DNA of 64,000 nucleotides, from the NCBI GenBank assembly GCA_002633025.1, contig NMRB01000676.1, positions 132,541 to 196,540 of the forward strand, written 5' to 3'. How positions within the stretch are numbered: position 1 is the first letter of the stretch; the number at the start of each line of letters is the position of its first letter. The notes under the pieces were generated by a model. The model searched no databases. It was not told the DNA's origin and saw nothing but the letters and a program-made list of their open reading frames with translations. The stretch comes from Notospermus geniculatus (taxonomy: Eukaryota > Nemertea > Pilidiophora > Heteronemertea > Lineidae). Of the stretch, positions 46,578 through 55,647 are shown one piece after another. A program made the translations under genes and the position numbers.

Positions 46578-48625
46578 ATGTTGTCTTCAAAACTCGCTGC
46601 CGTTGCAAGGTAGAAAGATCTGCAAAGTTTGGGGGAATTGAATATAACTTCGCCATATTTATGTGACACTCAATTAAAAAACAACGAATGTCATGGGACA
46701 GTTCGAATGTAATTTGCAGTAGAAAGAAACCATGTCACCAACTCTCTCATCTCGCGTGCATGCATGCATAGTGCAGTGTATTTATGCACTGTTGCATGCA
46801 CTGGCACTGTGTAGGTTGGCCGACCAGGTAGGGCCTACCCTAGGGTAGGCCTAGGCTCCCCCCACTAGGCCTAGGCCTAACTCAGTTTGGTACAATAAAA
46901 AAAAAGTATCCCCCAAGATGTCATTGCTCTCTCCCTCTTCCCAGCCCCAGGAGGAAGATTATCAAGCATGCAAGTTAAACATGTTAAATATTGCCCTGAT
47001 ATTATGAGCCAGCCTGAAGGATTCATTCTTTCATTCCTCACTTTCAGGCTGTCAAGTCGGCAAGCTGGTGGTGCAGCAAGCATTGGGGCAGCCCGGTTGA
47101 AGCACACCCTTCCTGACTTACCATATGACTTCAATGCTTTGGAACCTGTTGTATCAGCAGAGATTATGCAGCTTCACTATCAGAAACATCATCAGACATA
47201 TGTCAATAACTTGAATGTAACAGAGGAGAAAATGGCTGAGGCCCAAGCAAAAGGTCATTCCTCAATTCCATTGTCTTATAATTTACAAAAGGTCATGTTG
47301 CTTCTAGAATTCATCATTTTGTTCCTTTCCCTTGAAAAATGTCAAGATTGTCAGCACCAACACACCTTGTAGGCTTTTAATTGATTTCACAAACAGTGAT
47401 GAACCCTGTCTACAATGGTGAAATGTATTTCCATTCATGATCAGTGGGGTATGGTCAGTTGAAGTACAAGCTTGATCTAGACTACCGAGTACACCCTTGG
47501 CTAGAGTTCGGCTACTACTTCAAACAACCATGCCCCATGATCACTAGTGGATAGATTGCCTTTAACCACAAAATGCAGGTGTGTACGGTTCTTGTCATGT
47601 CAGGAGATAGGTTTGTAGGTGATGGACTACTTAAGGATGTCTCTGTAAGCTTTGCGATTTGGCTTTGTTTCAGGTGATGTTTCTGCAGTTATCAACCTGC
47701 TGCCAGCATTAAGGTTTAATGGAGGAGGTCATATAAACCACAGCATATTCTGGCAGAACCTTTCACCTAATGGTGGCGGGGAACCATCAGGTTAGTGCTG
47801 AAGGCAGAGTCAATCACCCTAACTTGAAGTTCAAAGTTATTTCCATCAAAATATTGACACTGAGATGTGGCGAGCCGTTACCTTCCAACTTCCTCTCGTT
47901 TCAGGTGACCTGATGGAGGCAGTAAAAAGAGACTTTGGTTCCTTTGAAAAGATGAAGGCGGCCATGACAGCTAGCACAGTCGCTGTCCAAGGTTCTGGGT
48001 GGGGCTGGTTGGGTTATAATCAAATGACTGACAGATTACAGATTGCAACGTGTCCCAATCAAGACCCTTTACAGGCTACAACAGGTATGGTCCAATAAGT
48101 CTCAATGAGTTGCACCTAAGATCTGGCTAGCCAGGATAGATTGGAACAAACCGTCTGCGTGACTGTCCATCTAGGGTTACTCTTGAGAGAGCTGTATCAT
48201 TCACTGCTAACAGGTGCGGATCCGGGGGGGGACACATCCGGCGTGTGCCCCCTTCGGCCAACAAATCTGTAAAATTGACCCTGAAATTCTGAAATTTGGA
48301 GCAAATCATTGAAATTCCCTGCAGATTTCAATGTTTCTAGCACAGTGCGCCCCCTCTTTTCCAAGATCATGGATCCGCCCCTGGCTAAGTAGACTACTGC
48401 ATCACTGTGGACACTATCTGGATCAGTGCCTGTCCCACCTTTCATTCTGCTCATGGAATGTTCTTGTCACTTTCAGGCCTCATCCCCCTCCTTGGCATCG
48501 ATGTCTGGGAACACGCGTACTACCTTCAGTATAAGAACGTCCGACCTGATTATGTCAATGCTATTTGGAATGTTGTCAATTGGCAGGATGTGTCCCAGCG
48601 TTTAATGAATTCGAAACTTAGCTAA
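46578..48625 (+). CDS. SOD2: Mitochondrial manganese superoxide dismutase
   Basis: Converts superoxide to hydrogen peroxide and oxygen in the mitochondrial matrix. Coding exons are 46578-46609, 47048-47253, 47674-47790, 47905-48084 and 48477-48625, giving 227 residues. Residues 1-28 ([16 protein letters not shown]...) are rich in Arg/Ser/Ala with no acidic residue, as in a matrix-targeting peptide; the mature part starts near [11 protein letters not shown]. Mn ligands are His54, His102, Asp187 and His191, with the same spacing as the human enzyme (48, 85 and 4 residues). His58, Tyr62 and Gln171 of the active-site gateway are also present, as are the signatures [11 protein letters not shown] and DVWEHAYY. 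The start is the first ATG and the only one giving a targeting peptide. Introns carry a hAT-like element (48211-48383). It lies in the same direction as VPS13D. Confidence 0.96.
48211..48383. mobile_element. hAT-like MITE in SOD2 intron 4
   Basis: The ends CAGGTGCGGATCCG and GGATCCGCCCCTG are inverted and flanked by the 5-bp repeat GCTAA (48206-48210, 48384-48388). This is the same end type and target length as the element at 19310. Confidence 0.75.
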
Positions 48626-48665
48626 TTCGATGAAGATGAACTCCATCATTTCATGAATAGTTAGG

Positions 48666-48671
48666 AATAAA
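48666..48671 (+). promoter_or_regulatory. Polyadenylation signal AATAAA of SOD2
   Basis: AATAAA lies 41 bp after the SOD2 stop codon and is followed by a GTGTGTGTGT tract that could serve as the GU-rich downstream element. Confidence 0.7.
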
Positions 48672-48811
48672 CTGATGTGTGTGTGTGTCATCCTCTGCTT
48701 TGTATTTAATCACGAAGTTGGGTGATTGAAATCTCTTTAAATCTTACCAAAGTATATTATAAGATGTGCTATAGTACCGGTATAATAGAACATGACATAA
48801 GGGAGGCCATG

Positions 48812-49184
48812 AGGCCAGACCCAAAAATATGTCTGTTTGCTGTAACCCGACCGACCCTACATAAATGGTACCGACCCAAAACTTTTTATAGGGGTAATAG
48901 CCAATATGTTTTTTTTATAACCCAAAGGACCCGATTCGCCGACCGGCAATGACGAAGTCTGCCGACCTCAAACATTTTACACTTCAAAACTGAATGCCAG
49001 TGTGTCATAAACCCCGAAAGACATTGTTTTTTAAACACTAGTATATTTTTATTTTATTTTGTGGAAATTGCTAATTTTTTTCCACCTCCAACTAAAAAAA
49101 ATAAAAATATATGCCTACCTACCTACCCAAGATATTAGGGCAGGGTCGGGTTATAGCAAACAGACATATTTTTGGGTCTGGCCT
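48812..49184. mobile_element. MITE with 38-bp ends, GGCCAGACCCAAAAATATG family
   Basis: Near-perfect inverted ends GGCCAGACCCAAAAATATG ... CATATTTTTGGGTCTGGCC enclose an A/T-rich interior. TGA on both sides may be a 3-bp target duplication. It lies between SOD2 and the GTPase gene. The rest of 48672-49663 holds nothing recognisable. Confidence 0.75.
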
Positions 49185-49663
49185 GAAGTGCTTGCATATA
49201 AAGTTTGTAAAATATGAAGGCTTTTAATGGATTAATCATGAAATAGATGTATATCTAGTATTAACTTGTCAGCATTCATGATGCGACTCAACAAAATCTC
49301 ATTGTCTATTTAGATGTCTTCCATTCCCTGATTCTGAAAGGAAGAATTGATGTGGTCTGATGAATCGCCAACTCTGGTTGTAGTACCCTCTTATTAATTT
49401 CTGTTCAAAAATAAATCATTTCAAAAGTAAAAATGGGTCACTGTAAAAATGATACCAACCAGGGTTGGGTGTTTAGGATAATTGAATGATGCTGGCTTTG
49501 TTCTGCACTGGGTAGGCCTTAAATATTCCACCTGCCTTCTCCACTGAATATGGAATTCTGTTCGCCTAGAAGTGAGGAATTCTGTAGCCAAGAAGTGAGG
49601 AATTTCATGTCTAAAGATGACCCAGTCCAACTATCCTCTGCTGAGTGTAGATCATGCACACGA

Positions 49664-50526
49664 TCATGACGCCATCTTCTGGCCATTCTTGAAAATGTCC
49701 TCATCTGAATCTTTGCCGAATGAGTCAATTGACCGCTGACGAATAAGCGTAGGGAGCATCCAACCGAACCTGCGTCCCATGGACCCAAATCGAGTCCGTC
49801 CCATCTCCGAACCCGACCCCTCATCGTCCGTGCTGGACAGATTCCCGGTGCTATAGTTCCTCAAGTAGTCATCCCCAGTGGACATCTTCCGCATTCGCGT
49901 TGAGCCAGAGCGAAATAGCCCTGCTCGTGTGCCCTTCCTCGCCCGATAAATGATGTACAAGTCCTTAAAAGCGTCCCTTACATCGTCCACAGATTCCCTA
50001 GCAGACATCTCGTAGAATTTCGTGCAAGACAAATCGGTAGAGCGCTTACAGCCGTCGTCATATGACATCATCCTGTCGTATTCCAAATCCGCCTTGTTGC
50101 CGATCAGAATGACCACGGGCTCCAGCGCCCCACCACCCGTGTTGACTTTTCTAGTTGTGAAATGGTTGATTAGGAATTTTAACCTCAGGCACTCCTCAAA
50201 GCTCTGAGAGTCTGTCACTGAGTAGACAAGAACGTAGGCGTCCGCCCAACGGATGTTTTCTTGAATTCGGAGGGATGAGCCAGCGTCCTGGAAGTAAAGA
50301 ATACGAAAGTGATCACCTTGTAAGGGGGGGGGGGCGTCGGAGGAGGTGCTTCTCCTGCGTCACGCCGTGGAATTCCTTTCCATCGGCTGCTGAAGGTTTA
50401 GGCAGGATTAGTTAATACCAGAGCCGACTTGAACCAAAGGTCGAGAACTTACCCCTCCCGTCGTATCGAGGATGTCAAAATGTACGATGTCTGTATCCAC
50501 CTCAGCCAGGTAGGAATAGTTCTGCT
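49664..50526 (-). CDS. RERG/RASL-type Ras-like GTPase, two 3' exons
   Basis: Exons on the minus strand are 50526-50453 (24 codons, QNYSYLAEVDTDIVHFDIL) and 50287-49664 (207 residues and stop). Visible GTPase motifs are G3 as DTTGG, G4 as NKAD and G5 as SAR, with RWADAYVLVYSVTDSQSF typical of RERG and RASL proteins. The residue at the catalytic Gln61 position of Ras is Gly here. The C-terminal 80 residues are basic and Ser-rich (MRKMSTGDDY, RRFGWMLPTLIRQ) and end without a CAAX box, as in RERG-type proteins. The exon with the P-loop and start codon is not found between 50527 and 53192. It either lies upstream beyond the ankyrin array or has been lost. The exact subfamily is uncertain. Confidence 0.75.
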
Positions 50527-50944
50527 CTGAAAGCGAAAACGGCGGCGGTTAAAGTTAGCCAAGCGGGAAAGCAGCCGGGAAAGCCATATAAAAACTGGAA
50601 CAGGATTTTGTTCCTGAGCGCTGAAACGCTGGCGCAGCGGAACACAAACGCCCCGACGCCGCGTCTTGGAACAGGATTTTCTGGTTCCATAGCGCCAGCT
50701 CCCAGCGCTATGTTCTTGGATGAAGCCAGGCCACCAGCGCTGTGGGACAAAAACGCTCCTCGCCGCGTCTTGGAACATGATTTTCGTGTTCCGTGGCGCC
50801 AGTTTTACAGCGCCATTATTTGTTGACGCTTGGGCGGACAGAATCGCCCGTCGCCGCGATCTGGGAACATGATTTTCTTTTGTTTTTGGCGCTCTGGGAC
50901 AGAATCGCCCGTCGCCGCGTCCTGGAACAAGATTTTTACATATA

Positions 50945-51092
50945 GGGCCGTATGCACCAAACGAAGATCATCTTGAACTTAGGTTGAGCCACAACTTTTC
51001 TATTGTTCAGGTTTGCCAGAGCATGATGTGACAATGGAAAAGTTGTCGCTCAACCTGAGTTCAAGATAATCTTCGCTTGGTGCATACGGCCC
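50945..51092. mobile_element. Palindromic MITE nested in the foldback element
   Basis: Inverted arms of about 60 bp beginning GGGCCGTATGCACCAA and ending with the complement, with ATA on both sides. It interrupts the foldback element. Confidence 0.65.
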
Positions 51093-51157
51093 ATAGAATT
51101 CAGGGTGCCGCTTATTCCGTAAATGTATTGTTTGGGACATACCCCTACCCCTTCCTC

Positions 51158-51200
51158 TAGCCCTAACCCTACCCTAAACCCTAATCGCTAATCCTAAATC
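51158..51200. repeat. Short degenerate CCCTAA tract
   Basis: CCCTAACCCTACCCTAAACC followed by CTAAT-type units resembles a few decayed telomere repeats inside the foldback element. It is too short and irregular to call an interstitial telomere with confidence. Confidence 0.3.
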
Positions 51201-51434
51201 CCTTAAAACTCCCAAAAAGTATCGTCGTAAAAATAAGCATCGTCGTAGAATAGCCACTTGTAAAACTGGCGCCACGGAACAAAAAAATCATGTTCCAAGA
51301 CGCGGCGTCGGGCGTTTGTGTTCCGCTGCGCCAGCGTTTCAGCGCTCAGGAACAAAATCCTGTTCCATTTCTTGAAGCGAGTCTGCTTCGAAGGGATCTC
51401 CCCTCACTAAACTCACCTATGCCCTGATAACATC

Positions 51435-52697
51435 GACACGTGTTTTTCACGTGATTTTCTGGTCAGAAGTCGTCAGACTCGTCAGTCGTCATTCTTGTGA
51501 CGTAAAATCCACGTGATTCTCACGTCACCTATTCAACATGTTTTTTCTTTGGAAAAAAGTACAAGTTTGAATACTCGAGGGATTGTTAGTCAAGGATTCA
51601 AATCGGTGGTTAAAGATATCAGCTCCTGAGACACAAATATTTTTTCACTGGTCAATTTGAACACGTGACAACCACGTCGATTTCACGTCATATATTTGAC
51701 ATGTTTTTTCTTTGGAAAAATTACAAGTTTGAAAACTCAATATATTTCTAATGTCAATGATTCCAATCGTTGATGAAAAGTAACCAGCCTTTACCTTCAC
51801 AAGCGATTTTTTACTCGTCAATTTGAACACGTGAAAACCACGTCAATTTCTGACAGGTTGTCAACGAGTGGAGAACTGGTCAGAAGATGACGTGATATTC
51901 ACGTCATCAGATGACCACTTTCAGAACCTGCGATGACCAAAAAATAAGATGATAGTGAAATTGCATATAACAATGCAGAACATAAATATCAAACTGTTAA
52001 AACTTCACAAAGTATTTCCACAAAAGATGTCAAAATTATGTGGAAAAGACGTCAAAATTACGTGAAAACGACGTCAACCTACTTTTAATACTAATCTTAA
52101 TAACTAATTGCAGAATAACAAACATGACGAAACAGAAGTATAGGAATGTTGCCTCCTCCTATACTAACATGATAACAACATATTTTTGTACAACAAACCT
52201 CGCTCATTATTTTTGTGGGGTGGAAATGCTGATCCATTACACCACACATATGAAAAACTTTTATTTGAATGAAATCCCTAACTCGTATGTATTATTTATG
52301 GTAACTTGAGTGTTACGGCTTACTCAGCCTAACAGAGTCCCCTGATCAGGGTTTTTTGATCGATAGGAGTTTCCCCACTCCGGGCTCCTCTTCAACCACT
52401 AAATGGTTGTGGGGTGAAATAATTTGTGGGACGTTGGATTAGTAGTAAGAATTAAAGATCAGACTGAGGTCAAGAAAACATCAGTCCCTGGCTAGTCAGT
52501 GGTCGGAATTTGTCACCAGGATGGCTGAATACACGTCTGAAAAACGTCCTGTTCACGTCATCAACACGTCTTTTTCACGTCAGACTCACGTAATTTTTTT
52601 GACAAGAAAAAGACGTGAAACTGACCTGTTAAAAACACGTCTTATTCACGTCAAAAAGACGTAATTTTTAACCAGAAAATCACGTGAAAACCACGTG
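51435..52697. repeat. ACGT motifs at exact 11-bp spacing (several clusters)
   Basis: Clusters at about 51435-51455, 51499-51527, 51662-51690, 51830-51850, 51888-51906, 52047-52076, 52531-52593, 52639-52665 and 52680-52697 consist of ACGT cores, usually (C/G)ACGT(C/G). Within clusters neighbouring cores start exactly 11 bp apart; the longest run, 52533-52592, has six cores and five intervals of 11. The spacers are A/T-rich and differ. About 27 cores in 1.3 kb is some five times the chance level. Confidence 0.7.
51523..51850. repeat. Diverged tandem pair of about 170 bp
   Basis: The blocks 51523-51690 and 51695-51850 share CACGTCA, ACATGTTTTTTCTTTGGAAAAA, ACAAGTTTGAA.ACTC and GTCAATTTGAACACGTGA in the same order. 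The ACGT clusters are thus partly spread by an older tandem duplication. Confidence 0.6.
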
Positions 52698-52715
52698 GTT
52701 TGTATGAGCAAAATA

Positions 52716-52900
52716 GTACATTTTGTCCGGGTACCTTCTGTCCTAGGTACATTTTGTCCTAGGTACATTTTGTCCGGGTACATTTTGTCCTAGGTACCTT
52801 TTGTCCTAGGTACATTTTGTCCTAGGTACATTTTGTCCGGGTATCTTTTGTCCAGTACCAATTGTCCGGGTACGTTTTGTCCGGGTACGTTTTGTCCTAG
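52716..52900. repeat. 15-16-bp minisatellite GTACATTTTGTCCTAG / GTACATTTTGTCCGG
   Basis: About thirteen units end either TCCTAG or TCCGG, directly left of the ASB array. No coding potential. Confidence 0.85.
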
Positions 52901-52911
52901 AACCACTCCCG

Positions 52912-53192
52912 CCAATCTTTCCCGCAGTGTGGTACAATAAATCGTCCTCTACTAGCTACAGGTAGACCTCACCCTACCGATACACCGCGCTCGTGTCGTA
53001 CACGTGGACGTGGGTACCATGTGCAGTGTAAAACAAGTGAAAGAAACACATCTTTTCGTGTATAAAATCTATTCGACTTCTGTCAACGGTATACAAGGGT
53101 GTTAACACTGAAAATACAGTTTATCATGTAACGAAGGTAATGGTTAATAATCGAAGAACTAGACTAGTCTTCCCTCATCCGTCTTATTGCTT
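52912..53192 (-). repeat. Conserved 3' flank of the ASB array unit
   Basis: A block of about 270 bp with the marker TTTCCCGC(G/A)GTGTGGTAC follows the stop codon of each array copy (also near 55388-55647, 58106-58368, 60047-60311 and 63347-63604). It marks the limit of the array unit: left of 52912 there is no further similarity. It likely holds the 3' UTR and the spacer to the next copy. No clear AATAAA is seen on the minus strand. Confidence 0.6.
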
Positions 53193-55182
53193 TTAGAATG
53201 GAAGAATCTCGTCAAAGAGAATGTACCTTTTCAGCAATGTCGGAAGAGGGACACTGTCTGACATGGCGTTCTTCACCAACGGCTGACGAATCAACTGCCT
53301 CAGTCTAATCCGGGACAGCTGTTTCAGTGAGTAGCCTCGCAGAGCGATGTCGTCCAGCCAATGAGCGCCATCCTCTCTTCCCGTGGCTATCAACATAACC
53401 TCCTTGTACTTTTCAATGAATTCCTGAGTGGGTTTGTTGCCGCAAAGAATGACTAATTTGAAGATACAATCGAAGTTGTCGAAGGCTTTTTCGTGTTTGA
53501 ATATTTTCTTCCTCTGTTCGTCCGATGCTTTCAGGTATTCTCCCAAGACGGTCGTGAATGGACTCAGTGGCTGTGAACATGTACCCCAGGCCTTCATCAT
53601 TAAAGCTGGTGCGGTGATCCCAGAGATATTCGACGTCAGGTAGTCGTGCTGGACGATGACGCCACAAAGAAAATCTTCCAAGAGCGAGTCCTCGTAATCG
53701 ATTTGCACGTCACACCTGGCCCCGGCTTTCAAAAGCTCTCCAATGATGGAGAGATTTGTTTCCCCGTCCACACGTGGACAGAAAGTGAAACATCGAAATT
53801 GATCACTACAGTAGCGCAGAGCTGAACGACCCTCTTCATTCATGACATTGACGTCTTTCCCCCGTGAAAGACACTCCTTGACCATGTCAAGCTTACCCCA
53901 CGCGCATGCGTACATCAACCCTGTAAGTCTGTCATCGCATTGGTGCATTGTGAATTCATCATGAATGGGCATCCCTGCATAATCTGCACCTCGGTCTAGC
54001 AAGAGACGAACTAGGTCAATATTCCCATCGTCCATGGCCAATCTCAAGGGAGCCTCCGAGGGTCGTTTAGGGGACTCGTCTGGGTTTGCCCCTCCCTCCA
54101 GCAACAGGGCTGCCGTCCCGAAATCACCATTCTTACAAGCCTTCAACAACGGATATAATCCAAGCTCGTTACAGCGCTCTAACCGTACTCCATCGTCGAG
54201 GTACCTTTTGACCAAGTTTGCATCCCCCAGGCGCGCAGCCGCATTGAGGACATAAGGCCCTTTTGTTTCCGGTTCACCTATTCCGTTGTCGTGATTGAGA
54301 AAAGTCTGCAAAATTTTCGGACGCCCTGCCTTCCACTCCTTGTGGCGAGTCGCATCAGAATCATAAACAGGGTCATTTTGAATGAGACTTGTAAAACCAT
54401 TCTCTTTCCCATCCCATCTCTCAAAGGTTTCGTAAGGATCTGCACCTGCAGAGAGAAGTAAACGAACCATGTCTTCGTTTAGCGTATAGCACCTGAGGGT
54501 ATATTTCAAAATATTTCTTTCGAATTGTAACGTTCCTCTCTTCATGACGTCTGCCCCATTCTCCAGCAGGAGTTGAACCATTTCGATGCTGTTACTCGAT
54601 ACGGCCATTTCCAACGCAGTGACGCCCTCTGATGTGTCATTTATACCCTCAATTTCTCTCAGCTTTGCACGGACCTGCAATGAAAAGACAACCCCGAAGT
54701 AAGAAGAAGGCCAGGCCAAGGGTTCGGAATTGAAGCACAGGCTTGTGTTCCGCCCTTTTGCTCCGTGGGCGAAACCCCATTCCACACTGGCAGGTGCCAC
54801 CTTTAGGGCCTGATTGAAGAAAGCATTTTATCGATATGATGCCTGGTTGGCCTTGTCAATTCGATAAGAGTAAGAAATTAGCAATTTAAACGTGAACTGA
54901 CTATTCAAAATACGCGCGGCGGGAACGTCCACGCTGACCTCTATGGCGGGTCGATGGAAGTGATTCACGCTAAGCGACCTGTTCACCATTGCTTGCACGA
55001 CTGTTCCTTGTCCATATCGCAGCCTCCGAACACTGCGGTAGACATTTTTACACTCCCAATAAACCAGAACGTCTAGTTCGAGTCATTATACCCATATCAC
55101 AAAACGCCAAGTCGCACGCACAAACCTTTTCGAAGTCTTTATGGGAGATGGCTTCGAGCAGTTCCTCCATTTTGGACGCCAT
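53193..55182 (-). CDS. ASB-like ankyrin/SOCS-box protein, array copy 1 (intact)
   Basis: Two exons: 55182-55126 (MASKMEELLEAISHKDFEK) and 54674-53193 (starting VRAKLREIEGI), 512 residues. Six or seven ankyrin repeats are recognisable, with helices such as EMVQLLLENGADV, NEDMVRLLLSAGADP, IDLVRLLLDRGADY and LDMVKECLSRGKDVN. The last 47 residues match a SOCS box: the elongin-binding BC box SLKQLSRIRLRQ and the Cul5-type VPLPTLLKRYILF. Proteins of this layout (ASB family) are substrate receptors of Cullin-5 ubiquitin ligases; the substrate cannot be predicted. The ATG was chosen because all array copies conserve it directly before the same donor. This is the only copy in the window with both exons and no break. 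Confidence 0.85.
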
Positions 55183-55647
55183 TTTGATTCTTGCAATGGC
55201 GCGTAATTGATAATGAAGAGCGGTCGGTGCTCCATCCAGGCCTGATGTTTCATTTTATCTGGCAGGTCGGCACAAATCAGTCAGCCATGCTAGTCATGCG
55301 TAGGCGACAGTTTGTTGAACGAATGAGTTTCTGCAGACCGTCCTTTTCACAGATTCCTCTCGTCATATCCTGAGATCGCGGCCTATCTTTCCCGCGGTGT
55401 GGTACGATAATAGTCCCTAGCTACAAGCAGACCTCGCCCTATCGATACACCACGCTCGTGTCGTGGACGTGGGTCACAATGTGCAGTGTAAAACAAGTGA
55501 AAGAAACACGTCTTTGGTGTATAAAATCTATTCGACTTCTGTCAACGGTATACAATGGTGTTAACATTGAAAATACAGTTTATGTAACAAAGGTAATGGT
55601 AATAATCGAATAACTAGACTAGTCTTCCCTCATCCGTCTAATTGCTT
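55183..55647. other. Spacer between ASB copies 1 and 2
   Basis: This holds the conserved upstream region of copy 1 (including TTGCAATGGCGCG just before the ATG) and the 3' flank of copy 2. The other spacers (57953-58368, 59894-60311, 63141-63604) have the same layout. A promoter is expected here but no TATA box or other core element can be identified with confidence. Confidence 0.4.

Larger units (their letters stand above)
50597..51366. mobile_element. Foldback element with tandem GCGCC...CGCCGCGTC units
   Basis: The left arm starts GGAACAGGATTTTGTTCC and the right arm ends with its reverse complement; about 85 bp pair closely (AACGCTGGCGCAGCGG, GACGCCGCGTCTTGGAAC). Inside the left arm about four direct units of roughly 100 bp end CGCCGCGTCTTGGAACATGATTTT. 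A second inverted-repeat element (50945-51092) is nested in the centre. Confidence 0.65.

Noticed and set aside
51158-51200. Interstitial telomere
   Set aside because: Only two or three imperfect CCCTAA units inside a foldback element.
51395-51445. Missing P-loop exon of the GTPase (donor-like ATAG/GTGAGT on the minus strand near 51408)
   Set aside because: The sequence before the donor does not encode a switch I or P-loop region in the required phase.
52716-52900. CRISPR-like array
   Set aside because: Units follow each other without unique spacers; this is a minisatellite in a eukaryotic genome.
54034-54255. Plus-strand small protein repeated in each array unit (MANL(K/R)G...)
   Set aside because: Antisense shadow of the ankyrin coding exon, recurring only because the exon recurs.
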